Assembly (NCBI GenBank): GCA_947594095.1
Contig: CANQEA010000004.1
Location: 1 to 51,502, forward strand
DNA length: 51,502 nucleotides
Direction of reading: 5' to 3'
From: an uncultured Clostridia bacterium
GTDB lineage: Bacteria; Bacillota_A; Clostridia; TANB77; CAG-508
The number at the start of each line of letters is the position of its first letter. Within the stretch, counting starts at the first letter, position 1. Shown in pieces: positions 24,803 through 32,760 of the stretch. The position numbers and the translations under genes were made by a program. Below the pieces are notes generated by a model. The model was not told where the DNA came from. It did no database searches and saw only the letters and a program-made list of their open reading frames with translations.

Positions 24803-25129
24803 ATGGACACTGAAATGATTTTGACAATCGTCACACTCGTTTTGGCAGGACTCAGTGTAATTGGTGGATTCTTCAGCTACTACTTCTACATCAAGAAGAA
24901 GCTTGCTGAAAAGCTTGCTTCTGAAATCGATGATGCTGAGGACTCTGACAAAATTGCAGAAGAGAAGCGTGACTTAGTTGTTGCGCAACTCAAAGCGCTC
25001 ATTCCAATGATGTTCAGGCCATTCATTACTGATGCAGTTCTTGAAGGTATGGTCCAGGCAGCATTCGACAAGATTGAGGACTATGCTAAAAAGCAACTTG
25101 AAAAGAAGGCCAACAAGGAGGACAAATGA
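24803..25129 (+). CDS. Holin-like membrane protein (LLH type)
   Basis: 108 residues: one N-terminal membrane helix (ILTIVTLVLAGLSVIGGFF, residues 6-24) followed by a long charged helix (KKKLAEKLASEIDDAED...), the plan of LL-H type phage holins. It would form lesions in the inner membrane or release the next protein. Ends in a four-base overlap with the lipase gene. Confidence 0.7.
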   Translation: MDTEMILTIVTLVLAGLSVIGGFFSYYFYIKKKLAEKLASEIDDAEDSDKIAEEKRDLVVAQLKALIPMMFRPFITDAVLEGMVQAAFDKIEDYAKKQLEKKANKEDK

Positions 25130-25755
25130 CTCTACAAGAACTTTTCTTCAATTGTCAATCGGCGAAATACATTGACGTTCCATCGACGAAAGGAAGCTAT
25201 TGTATTGAACGATACAGTGACGAGCTCTTCATCTACTTTCAGGGGTCGAATTGCAAGAAAGACTGGCTACATAACTTCAGCTTTCCTGCTAAGGCCTACC
25301 ACGAGATGAAAGACAAGTGGTACGTTCATAGAGGCTTCCTCAAAGTCTTTAAGAGCATCAAACCATATCTTGTCAACGACATTATGAACAAGAAGTATCA
25401 GAAAATCACAATCGTCGGCTATTCTCACGGTGCGGCATTGGCGGTACTTTGCCACGAATGGTGTATCTTCAATCGACCCGATATTGCTAGCAACATCAAC
25501 GGATATGGGTTCGGTTGTCCGAGAGTTCTATGGGGCAAGGCAAACGAGAGAGTTCTTGCAAGATTCGACCGATTCACTGTTGTGCGAAATAGCCGTGATA
25601 TTGTGACGCATTTGCCGCCCAAACTCTTTGGCTTCAAACATGTTGGAGTTTTGAGAGAGGTTGGCAAAGGAGACAGCTATGGACCTATCAAATCGCATAA
25701 GCCTGAGTGCTACCAGTTTGAACTTGGAGAGCTCAGACGGAGGAGTAACGTATGA
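25126..25755 (+). CDS. Class 3 lipase-like hydrolase in lysis cassette
   Basis: 209 residues. FQGSNCKKDWLHNF (38-51) matches the FRGT..dW..N strand of Lipase_3. The nucleophile elbow is IVGYSHGAA with Ser100. Asp158 lies in NSRDIVTHLPP and His191 in IKSHKPECY near the end, so the whole Ser-Asp-His triad is in place. GYGFGCPRV (126-134) is the usual strand after the elbow. Flanked by two membrane-protein genes with four-base overlaps, it occupies the endolysin position. It may hydrolyse membrane phospholipids or another ester in the envelope. No signal peptide is visible. Confidence 0.82.
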   Translation: MTLQELFFNCQSAKYIDVPSTKGSYCIERYSDELFIYFQGSNCKKDWLHNFSFPAKAYHEMKDKWYVHRGFLKVFKSIKPYLVNDIMNKKYQKITIVGYSHGAALAVLCHEWCIFNRPDIASNINGYGFGCPRVLWGKANERVLARFDRFTVVRNSRDIVTHLPPKLFGFKHVGVLREVGKGDSYGPIKSHKPECYQFELGELRRRSNV

Positions 25756-26081
25756 ACGTTGTTGAAATTGTTCTCACTTCGGTTGTTTCCGGAGTCGCTT
25801 CATTCGTTGTCGGCGGTGTCTTAAGTTGGCTCATCACAAAGAAGAAGCAAATTACGGCAGTCGAAAAGGCTGAACAGGAAGGAATGAAAGAACTTTTGAG
25901 GAGCAAACTCATCGACTACCACGATAAGTACATACCTCGAAAGTACTGCCCTATTTACGTCAAGGAATCTGCTACGAGAAGCTATGAAGCTTACCACGAC
26001 CTTGGCGGCAACGGAACAATTACTCAGCTTTACAATGAGCTGATGGCTTTACCTACATCATTAAAGAAGGAGAGTAAGTAA
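25752..26081 (+). CDS. Membrane protein with YHxLGGNG motif, second holin candidate
   Basis: 109 residues. One N-terminal membrane segment (VVSGVASFVVGGVLSWLI) then a basic KKKQ and a cytoplasmic helix, ending in YEAYHDLGGNGTITQLYNELMALP. This C-terminal motif is common in small holin-like proteins of Bacillota phages. A holin, antiholin or lipase partner. Confidence 0.68.
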   Translation: MNVVEIVLTSVVSGVASFVVGGVLSWLITKKKQITAVEKAEQEGMKELLRSKLIDYHDKYIPRKYCPIYVKESATRSYEAYHDLGGNGTITQLYNELMALPTSLKKESK

Positions 26082-26082
26082 G

Positions 26083-26388
26083 ATGGAAGAATTCAAAATT
26101 GAATCGTCGGCAAACATTTTCCGTATCAAGAAGATGAATGCAATCGAGGCTTTGGCATTGCAATCTCAGGTAGACTTTGACAGTGTTGAGTCCACTGAAA
26201 AGCTTTACAATGCTATCCTCGAAAGAGTTGAGGTCAAGGTCAATGACCAATGGCTTCCTGTCAAAGAGAAAGGACGCAACATCTACTATCCTGACGGCAT
26301 TGAGAACTGCGTCAACGTCATTCAGGAGCTGATTCATCACTTCCTCTATGACTACCTCAAACCGCTTTTTCAGAAATCCAACGCATAG
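26083..26388 (+). CDS. Tail assembly chaperone, short form
   Basis: 101 residues. Positioned just before the tape measure gene, as G-type chaperones are. Helical, with IESSANIFRIKKMNAIEAL at the N-terminus. The stop TAG at 26386-26388 follows a five-T run that permits the -1 frameshift described in the next entry. Confidence 0.75.
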   Translation: MEEFKIESSANIFRIKKMNAIEALALQSQVDFDSVESTEKLYNAILERVEVKVNDQWLPVKEKGRNIYYPDGIENCVNVIQELIHHFLYDYLKPLFQKSNA

Positions 26389-26609
26389 AGTCAAGTACGC
26401 AAATCGATGACGTTGGAAACTTTGAGCCAGCTGTTGCAGAACGAGTTCACCCACTTGTCTACACATTAGTCAGCAACAGGCTGGCAACATTGAAAGAACT
26501 AAGAGATGAGTATTCTATCGAAGAAGCCATTGATATGTATGAAATCTTCTTAGTTAATGCGTACAACAAATATCAGTCAATGAAGGAGGCAAGCAATGGA
26601 CGAGTATAA
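26083..26609 (+). CDS. Tail assembly chaperone, long form by predicted -1 frameshift
   Basis: At 26366-26370 the sequence CCG CTT TTT CAG contains five T. Slipping back one base on TTT gives TCA GAA ATC..., a frame open until TAA at 26607-26609. This adds 79 residues (SEIQRIESSTQIDD ... SMKEASNGRV) for a 175-residue product. The downstream extension has no own ribosome site and overlaps the tape measure start by 14 bases. Lambda G/GT-type chaperones are made this way and bind the tape measure protein. The 0 and +1 frames are closed here, supporting -1. Confidence 0.75.
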
Positions 26610-27636
26610 GAAAGTCGTCAAAATTGTATTTGAGTCAGACGAAAAGTCGCTCAATGATGTCAATGCTTCATTGAAGGCGCTGTCAAATGCCGGAGCTATC
26701 AGCGAGGAAGATAAAGACGCTTTGACGTCTCAACTCAAAGACCTCAGACAACTTCAAGCTGAAGCAAAAGCGTTTCAAGCGCAAATCACTGAGCTAAGTC
26801 AACTCAACACTGATGAAGCGAAGAAAGCTGCAGAAGTTCTGAAAGAACAGCTCAAACTCAGAAACGAAGAACTTCGTAAAATGGGCGTTGAGGTTGAAGA
26901 TGATGCCGAGCCGACTAAGATGAAGCAACTTAGCAACATCGCTTCTGGCGCCATTGCTGGTGCTCTTATGGCAGTTGGCAAGAAATTCCTTGACGGTTTG
27001 GTCAACGTTTTCAAAGATGCTTGGTCTGAGCTTAAAAATCAGCTTCAGTACAGTCTGTTGAGCAATCAACACACAAGAGAGCTTGCTTTCAACTACGGCT
27101 TCACTGCGAGTGAGGCTTATGGCTGGGACAAAGCCGCCGGAATGCTTGGTATTAGTAACATCGAAGACCTTGCTTACCTCAATCCAACCCAACAGCAAAA
27201 GTTCTATGAGGTCTTCCAAAAGTACTCTGACAAATACGCTTCGTTGTATGACTCCGGCTTCTTCGATACGATGCTCGACTATCAAATCGAGATGGAAGAA
27301 TTCAAGTTGGATATGCAAATGGAAGTCATTGAGTTTTTTATGGCAAACAAGGACGTCATTAAGTCTGGTATGCTAGCCATTATGGAATTGACTCAGTTTA
27401 CAGTTCAAGCACTCGGTTGGCTCATCGAACATATTGGCGGAGAACGACAACGTTCGTCTTATGAGAGGTCCACTGCAACACAGAACATTCTCAACAATGC
27501 TGTGAGCAATGCAAGGACAACGAACGTACAAATCGACAACACGTTCAACAATGTTGGTAGGAATGACCAGACGTGGCTTGCAAATGCAGGCCAAATGACA
27601 TATCAACAAATCATCACTGCACTGGAGGGCAACTAA
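26596..27636 (+). CDS. Tape measure protein, short
   Basis: 346 residues. Helical N-terminus (LNDVNASLKALSNAGAISEEDKD in part), then a hydrophobic region SGAIAGALMAVGKKFLDGLVNVF (about 117-139) and a Gly-poor C-terminus. It sets tail length. Using roughly 1.5 angstrom per helical residue the tail would be about 50 nm, short for a myovirus. It is preceded by AAGGAGGCAAGC. Confidence 0.75.
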   Translation: MDEYKKVVKIVFESDEKSLNDVNASLKALSNAGAISEEDKDALTSQLKDLRQLQAEAKAFQAQITELSQLNTDEAKKAAEVLKEQLKLRNEELRKMGVEVEDDAEPTKMKQLSNIASGAIAGALMAVGKKFLDGLVNVFKDAWSELKNQLQYSLLSNQHTRELAFNYGFTASEAYGWDKAAGMLGISNIEDLAYLNPTQQQKFYEVFQKYSDKYASLYDSGFFDTMLDYQIEMEEFKLDMQMEVIEFFMANKDVIKSGMLAIMELTQFTVQALGWLIEHIGGERQRSSYERSTATQNILNNAVSNARTTNVQIDNTFNNVGRNDQTWLANAGQMTYQQIITALEGN

Positions 27637-27637
27637 A

Positions 27638-28930
27638 ATGGCTGAATTCGCAGTAGTAATTAGCTATGACGTAATCGAATCTGACAGGAAAGTCTTCCGG
27701 CAAATCTTACTCGACACTGTTGATGATGTATCTGTCAACGCTTCTTCTGAAATGACGACTCACCCGGTTGTAAGCGGAGATATCGTTGCAGACCACGTCA
27801 TTCAGCAACCTTCTTCTTTGACAATAACCGGAACGCTCTCAATGAACGGTGGACAGGCCATTGTCATTGACGGCACTGGAACAAAACTTGCAGATGTTCA
27901 GCAAATGTTTGAGAAACTGATGAAAGAGGCCATCCTCTGCAAAATCTACAAAATCTCGAATTCGAACAAGCAAATTCGTTTCCTTGAACGACAGAATATG
28001 GTCTTGCAGAACATCACTTGGAAGGAACGTATCAACAGCGTAGACTTTACGTTCACGTTCAACCAGGCGATGCTTGCAACAGTTCAGACGTATGACGTTG
28101 ACCTTGACGACCAATACTTACCGAACATCAACGACCCGGCAACGCTCAACTTTACAGATAGCTTGCTTGACTGGAATCAGGTTGACACGATGGTCATCAA
28201 AGCATTGGTCGATTTTAAGCTCATTACTCAGGACTTCCTTGACTATATGGGGTCAATGAGTATTGCGGCGCTCGTAGGGCTCGGTGTTGGATTGGCCATT
28301 GCAGGTATCGTTGTTGGTGCCATTGCTGTTTCTATTCCTGTCATTGGCGCTATCATTGCAGGTGTGGTCATCGTCGGTATGGCCATCATCAATGGCATTA
28401 AAAATCTGTTCAAAAAGACAAAATACAAAATCGACACATTCAAGAAGTACAGAAAAGACCGCGATAATCAGAGAGAGGTTCAGCGTTTTTCGAACTTCAT
28501 TGGAGAGATTCATACTCAAATCTCCAAACTGAATGACGTCCTCAAGGTCTACAAAATCAGTTCGAATGAACCGCAAGAATGTATGGTCTCTATTGGCGGC
28601 AACTATTACATTTTCAAGTTCACAAAGAACAACACTAACAACAAGTGGTCCTGCATCACTACGGCTCTCTACGATAATAATGAGACGCAAGTCAGCGTTG
28701 TTAACGACGTCAATGCTCAGGCCTTGACAGCAATCGACCAATGTACAAATCAGAACAAACTCTTCAGAGCATATGAATCTGGTGAATATGTATATCTTAT
28801 GAAGGCTCCTACAGATGAGAGTAAGCCGAGCAGCGACTTAACGAATTACCTCATCTTCGTATCTTCAATCGATATGAACGAGTTTTCGAATACGATTTAC
28901 GAAATCATCAAGAATGCTCTCACATACTGA
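27638..28930 (+). CDS. Dit-like baseplate protein with long internal hydrophobic segment
   Basis: 430 residues. The N-terminal 150 resemble Dit-like tail proteins: VSVNASSEMTTHPVVSGD, then HVIQQPSSLTITGTLS. At 205-257 a Gly/Ala/Ile/Val-rich segment of two likely membrane helices (LVGLGVGLAIAGIVVGAIAV and IGAIIAGVVIVGMAIINGI) is present, followed by a basic stretch KNLFKKTKYK. The C-terminal 170 are mixed. The hydrophobic part could insert into a membrane during DNA injection. Confidence 0.7.
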   Translation: MAEFAVVISYDVIESDRKVFRQILLDTVDDVSVNASSEMTTHPVVSGDIVADHVIQQPSSLTITGTLSMNGGQAIVIDGTGTKLADVQQMFEKLMKEAILCKIYKISNSNKQIRFLERQNMVLQNITWKERINSVDFTFTFNQAMLATVQTYDVDLDDQYLPNINDPATLNFTDSLLDWNQVDTMVIKALVDFKLITQDFLDYMGSMSIAALVGLGVGLAIAGIVVGAIAVSIPVIGAIIAGVVIVGMAIINGIKNLFKKTKYKIDTFKKYRKDRDNQREVQRFSNFIGEIHTQISKLNDVLKVYKISSNEPQECMVSIGGNYYIFKFTKNNTNNKWSCITTALYDNNETQVSVVNDVNAQALTAIDQCTNQNKLFRAYESGEYVYLMKAPTDESKPSSDLTNYLIFVSSIDMNEFSNTIYEIIKNALTY

Positions 28931-28939
28931 GGTGATGCT

Positions 28940-29881
28940 ATGGCTTATGCGTGGATAAGACTTCTATCAGTCAAACTTTCATCGACTAAGTTCAAGAAGC
29001 AAATGGTATTCGGCGAAAATCATCTCGGTGGCAATCCTGACCTCAACATTGTCGTCTCGGGCAACAAATATATGTCTGCCTTGAAAGATGCTTGCACTAT
29101 CAAAATCTCCAACTTGACTTATGCTGAGGTCGTTCAAATCATCAATGGAGAGTTCTATGACGTTGAGATAACTTGTGGCTACAAAACGACTGGTGGCTTT
29201 ACGATTTTCAAAGGCGGAGTTCTCTACATCTCAAATGCTATCGAGGACAACAAGACGAACACTATCATAATTCTGTGCGGTTCGAACTTGGTAGCAAGAT
29301 TCCATCAACGTCGACTCAATCTCAGCTTGAACTCAGGCATCAACGTCTATTCAGCGCTCAAATATGTATGCCGACTCAGCGGCATTCAAGAGGCAACGAT
29401 ATCAAGCCAGCTCAAGAAAGTGTTGTTAAACGAAATGACGACTTGCAAAGGTACTGCGGCTTCAATTTTCGATGCATTTGCTCAAACAAATGAGAACCTC
29501 ATCATCAATTCTGATGCGAGTCTTTTCGGAGAGTTCTCGATATTTGATGCGACAAGGTCGAATGCTCGAGTTATTCGTTTGGAGCAATCAACAATTGAGC
29601 TGTCTGGTGGCTATCCTCAGCTTACAACTGATGGCTTGAGAGTCACACTTCTTCCTACTTTCGGATTTATGTGTGGAGACGTCATCAAGATTGACAACAG
29701 CATCATACAGATTCCTGTGCAAAGTCAATCTGAAATTCAGAAGAACTACGGCTACTTCATCGATGAGGAAGGTAAGTATATGATATTCGAGATTGCCTAC
29801 AATCTTTGCAACAGGTCAGCTCAATTCTCTATGGAGCTCACTTGTAAGAAGAGGCAATTTGTTTCAGACTATTTTGGATAA
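28940..29881 (+). CDS. Baseplate hub-like protein
   Basis: 313 residues. Beta-rich N-terminus with NPDLNIVVSGNKYMSALKD, a pattern seen in gp44/gpD-like hub proteins, then KYVCRLSGI and DAFAQTNENLIINSDA. It sits between the Dit-like protein and the spike gene, the normal hub position. AGGTGATGCT precedes its ATG. Confidence 0.6.
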   Translation: MAYAWIRLLSVKLSSTKFKKQMVFGENHLGGNPDLNIVVSGNKYMSALKDACTIKISNLTYAEVVQIINGEFYDVEITCGYKTTGGFTIFKGGVLYISNAIEDNKTNTIIILCGSNLVARFHQRRLNLSLNSGINVYSALKYVCRLSGIQEATISSQLKKVLLNEMTTCKGTAASIFDAFAQTNENLIINSDASLFGEFSIFDATRSNARVIRLEQSTIELSGGYPQLTTDGLRVTLLPTFGFMCGDVIKIDNSIIQIPVQSQSEIQKNYGYFIDEEGKYMIFEIAYNLCNRSAQFSMELTCKKRQFVSDYFG

Positions 29882-29890
29882 GGAGGTCTT

Positions 29891-30259
29891 ATGCCGAACA
29901 ATACGACTGGCAATAACAACGTAAGTTCAGACTTTATGAGAGTTCTGATGGCGCTCAAAGCTCATACAATGAGAGCGATTCCGGTAGCAGACCTCGTTGT
30001 TGTTACCAAAATCGATGGAGACAACATCAAGGCCGCATACTTGGCAAATCAGAACACTTTCGTTGAATGCATTGCACTCAAAAGCCTTCAATTGAAAGTA
30101 GGCGATATTGCTCTCTGTGTCTTTACAAAGACAAGATTCAGAGAGAACTTAGCAAAAGTCAAAGCTGGAAAACAGCCTCAGACAATGCCGGATAACACGG
30201 AAATTCACAGCCGCAATAATGGAGTAATTGTTGGGGTTGTCTATAGCAAGGAGGAATAA
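29891..30259 (+). CDS. Baseplate spike / OB-fold protein (gp138-like)
   Basis: 122 residues. VLMALKAHTMRAIPVADLVVVTKIDGDN and then LQLKVGDIALCVFTK form the OB-fold pattern of small central-spike proteins that pierce the cell envelope. C-terminal NTEIHSRNNGVIVGVVY is the last strand. Just upstream of the baseplate J-type gene. Confidence 0.65.
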   Translation: MPNNTTGNNNVSSDFMRVLMALKAHTMRAIPVADLVVVTKIDGDNIKAAYLANQNTFVECIALKSLQLKVGDIALCVFTKTRFRENLAKVKAGKQPQTMPDNTEIHSRNNGVIVGVVYSKEE

Positions 30260-30260
30260 A

Positions 30261-31556
30261 ATGTATACGAGAAACGACATCGACATTACCGACTTCATCA
30301 AAATTACGAATGCTGGTGTGACGATTGCAGACTTTACACAAATTCGTGCAGCATTAGTAAATCGGTACAAATCTGTCTTTGGCAGCGACATCGATTTGAG
30401 CACAGGTTCTGCAGACGGCATCTTCGTCAATGACCTTGCACTCATCATAAACAACATCTTGCAGGCTATCAAGACTATGGACGCAAGTCTTAACGTCAAC
30501 ACTGCTGCAGGCGTTTACCTTGACAGATTGTGCGCACTCTCAAACGTTACGAGGCAACAGCCTACTCATTCTGTCGCTTGGCTTGAGGTTACGAATACGA
30601 GTGCTAACAAAACTCCGTCAATTGCAACTTTAACGTTCATTGACCAAGCAGGAACAGAATGGCAAGCTGATGTGCCCGTTGGTCTTACTTTCGAGGCCAA
30701 TGAGACAAAAATGATTAAGGCCATCTGTTCTGAGGAAGGCGCTATCGAGGCCAATGCTGGCTGGATAAATCAGACGATTGATGTGAGCTACCTTTCGGTC
30801 AATCAACCTGAAGCAGCAATTGTTGGTTCTGACCTCGAAACTGACGCAGAACTCCGTGCAAGAAGAGCTCAGTCCAATGGTGCTCAAGGTACAACAGTCC
30901 TTGAATCGCTTGCAGGCGCTTTGCTTGAATCTGTTGCAATCAAAGACTGCCACATCGTCAACAACAATACAGCCGTTGAATCTGTTCAAACCGACGGAAC
31001 GACAATTCCATCGCATTCGATTTACGTCATTCTTCGAAAGAGAGAAAATGTAAGCATTGCAGACAAAACTATCGGCGAAATCATTTACGGCAAACTCACT
31101 CCTGGAGTATGGACTGCTGAATGCGCAGATAAGACTTACGGAACTGCCGGAGAATATCAATACGTCGATAACAACATCAGGCTCATCAGCACTATTGAGC
31201 AGAAAGTCTTCTGGAAGGTTGCAAAGCCGATGGCTCCGAAGTTGACTATCAAGTTCAAAGCACTCGATACGTTCACAGAGGACGAAATTGATTCTGAAGG
31301 CGGTATTGCGGACAGCATTATGAACTACTTCAATTCGCTTCCGCTTTGTACAGAACTCACTCAAAACGATGTCCTCATTCAGGCTGTTTACGCAGACCCT
31401 CAATTTGCAGGCAAGCCTACGTATGTTGTACAATCTGCGACATTCGACTTGAGCGAGACCAGCGACAAAGATGCTAAGACGGCAATGACTTATTACAACT
31501 ACACAAAGGTAGAGAAGTCAAACGTCGGTGAAGTCTACACACTCATTTTCAGTTAA
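30261..31556 (+). CDS. Baseplate wedge protein J/Mu gp47-like
   Basis: 431 residues from ATG 30261 (AAGGAGGAATAAA before it; a longer frame from 30228 is rejected). SADGIFVNDLALIINNI, GVYLDRLCALSNVTR and LETDAELRARRAQSNG are typical of Baseplate_J (D.R.a..g..R..pt..ta and sDaeLR.R). It forms the wedge that surrounds the hub and transmits sheath contraction. Confidence 0.85.
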   Translation: MYTRNDIDITDFIKITNAGVTIADFTQIRAALVNRYKSVFGSDIDLSTGSADGIFVNDLALIINNILQAIKTMDASLNVNTAAGVYLDRLCALSNVTRQQPTHSVAWLEVTNTSANKTPSIATLTFIDQAGTEWQADVPVGLTFEANETKMIKAICSEEGAIEANAGWINQTIDVSYLSVNQPEAAIVGSDLETDAELRARRAQSNGAQGTTVLESLAGALLESVAIKDCHIVNNNTAVESVQTDGTTIPSHSIYVILRKRENVSIADKTIGEIIYGKLTPGVWTAECADKTYGTAGEYQYVDNNIRLISTIEQKVFWKVAKPMAPKLTIKFKALDTFTEDEIDSEGGIADSIMNYFNSLPLCTELTQNDVLIQAVYADPQFAGKPTYVVQSATFDLSETSDKDAKTAMTYYNYTKVEKSNVGEVYTLIFS

Positions 31557-31565
31557 GGAGGTCTT

Positions 31566-32243
31566 ATGAATACTGTAAGCATTCTTCCTGAACAATTGAA
31601 GTCATTCGACTACTACAAAGACAAACTTCCAATGTACTTGCAAAACTCGTATGGCTTCATTGAGCACTACCGCATTTGGTATGATATGTTGATGGGCAAA
31701 CCTGGTACAATCAACGGCATCGTGCCAAGTGTTGATATGCTCCTCTATATGCTCGATATCTTTGACTCAAGCTACTTCGGAGAACTTGGAAAGCTTGGAG
31801 ACCTCAATACGCAGTATATGCTTGACAACATCGGTGCACTCTTCGGAGTCAAGCGGAATATGAGCATTGCTTATCATTATGAAGGCAAACTTGTTCCTGA
31901 AACGCTTGCTCTCTCAAACGAAGAGTTCATTCAGCTTATCAAGGCAAGGGTCATACGAAACTATTGTGAAGGCACTTACGAGCAAATCAATCAGTACTAC
32001 AAATCTGCAGGGCTTGAGATTGTCAACACTACCAACAGAGGTGGAGACACTGCAACGTCTGGTCTTTATCTCATCAAACACTCAAATCAAGGTACTTTGA
32101 CAAATCTTGAAAAACTCTTCCTTGCAGAAGAGTTGCATATTGCAAGTATGGGCATTCAATACTTCCTCGAGAGCATAACAATTGAGGAAGACTTCTTGTG
32201 GGATACGATTGACCACAACTGGGACCAAAGGAGGTGGTGCTAA
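31566..32243 (+). CDS. Baseplate protein, wedge-to-fibre connector candidate
   Basis: 225 residues. ILPEQLKSFDYYKDKLPMYL at the N-terminus and IKARVIRNYCEGTYEQINQYY (around 120-140) resemble DUF2612-like baseplate proteins. It is placed right after J, where such genes normally are. The stop TAA shares bases with the next ATG. Confidence 0.65.
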   Translation: MNTVSILPEQLKSFDYYKDKLPMYLQNSYGFIEHYRIWYDMLMGKPGTINGIVPSVDMLLYMLDIFDSSYFGELGKLGDLNTQYMLDNIGALFGVKRNMSIAYHYEGKLVPETLALSNEEFIQLIKARVIRNYCEGTYEQINQYYKSAGLEIVNTTNRGGDTATSGLYLIKHSNQGTLTNLEKLFLAEELHIASMGIQYFLESITIEEDFLWDTIDHNWDQRRWC

Positions 32244-32620
32244 TGAGATGCAGACGAATTTACAAAGGCAACGTTGTCTGGTTCGGAAGCTATGGTAAGA
32301 ACAATGACGACACAGCAAGATTCTTTGCTGCCGGCAACAAGCACGACAACTACTCAGACAATCAGGAAGCTGTAGCAGACAGTCTTACTCAACGACTCAG
32401 CGTCATTCAGAAAGAACTCTGGTACGCAACATCTTACGGCTTACCTCTTTTTGAGAAGACGAGGTCGAAAGCAACCGTCGATGCAACTGTGGCAGACATC
32501 ATTATGCAGCATCCTGATGTTGTTAGCATACTCAGCTTCAGTTCTGAGGTTGTCAATCACAAATACTCCTGCAGTGTGAGTATTCAAAGTACTTTTGGGG
32601 TCGTAGACGTTAATCTGTGA
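32243..32620 (+). CDS. Baseplate-region protein
   Basis: 125 residues from ATG 32243 with AAAGGAGG eight bases upstream; a GTG at 32234 overlaps that ribosome site. Similar in plan to W/gp25-like wedge accessory proteins: LTQRLSVIQKELWYATSYGLP then TVDATVADIIMQHPDVVSI. It ends the first rightward operon; no clear terminator is seen. Confidence 0.6.
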   Translation: MRCRRIYKGNVVWFGSYGKNNDDTARFFAAGNKHDNYSDNQEAVADSLTQRLSVIQKELWYATSYGLPLFEKTRSKATVDATVADIIMQHPDVVSILSFSSEVVNHKYSCSVSIQSTFGVVDVNL

Positions 32621-32640
32621 GTTTCCAGAATGAATTAGGA

Positions 32641-32698
32641 GATTCATCAGGTTGCCATAATATAAATTATTTATGGCATATCTTTTGAAACTTCTGAT
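32641..32698. repeat. Dyad element DE3
   Basis: Inner arms GCCATAA (32654-32660) and TTATGGC (32671-32677) around TATAAATTAT; outer ATCAGGTT / AACTTCTGAT-like arms imperfect. Its core TAATATAAATTATTTA is shared with DE6. Lies seven bases upstream of the -35 box of the next promoter. Confidence 0.65.
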
Positions 32699-32704
32699 TC
32701 AAAC

Positions 32705-32737
32705 TGATTATATCTGGATAAACGTTTGTGATATAAT
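32705..32737 (+). promoter_or_regulatory. Late-class promoter of the head-protease operon
   Basis: TGATTATATC (32705-32714), exactly 17 bases, TGA-TATAAT (32732-32737) and then AAGGAGG before ATG 32761. The unusual -35 box TGATTATATC is also found, at the same spacing, before the capsid operon. It is not the TTTACT of the early class. Confidence 0.8.
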
Positions 32738-32760
32738 AATTATAAGGAGGTATAAAGTAA

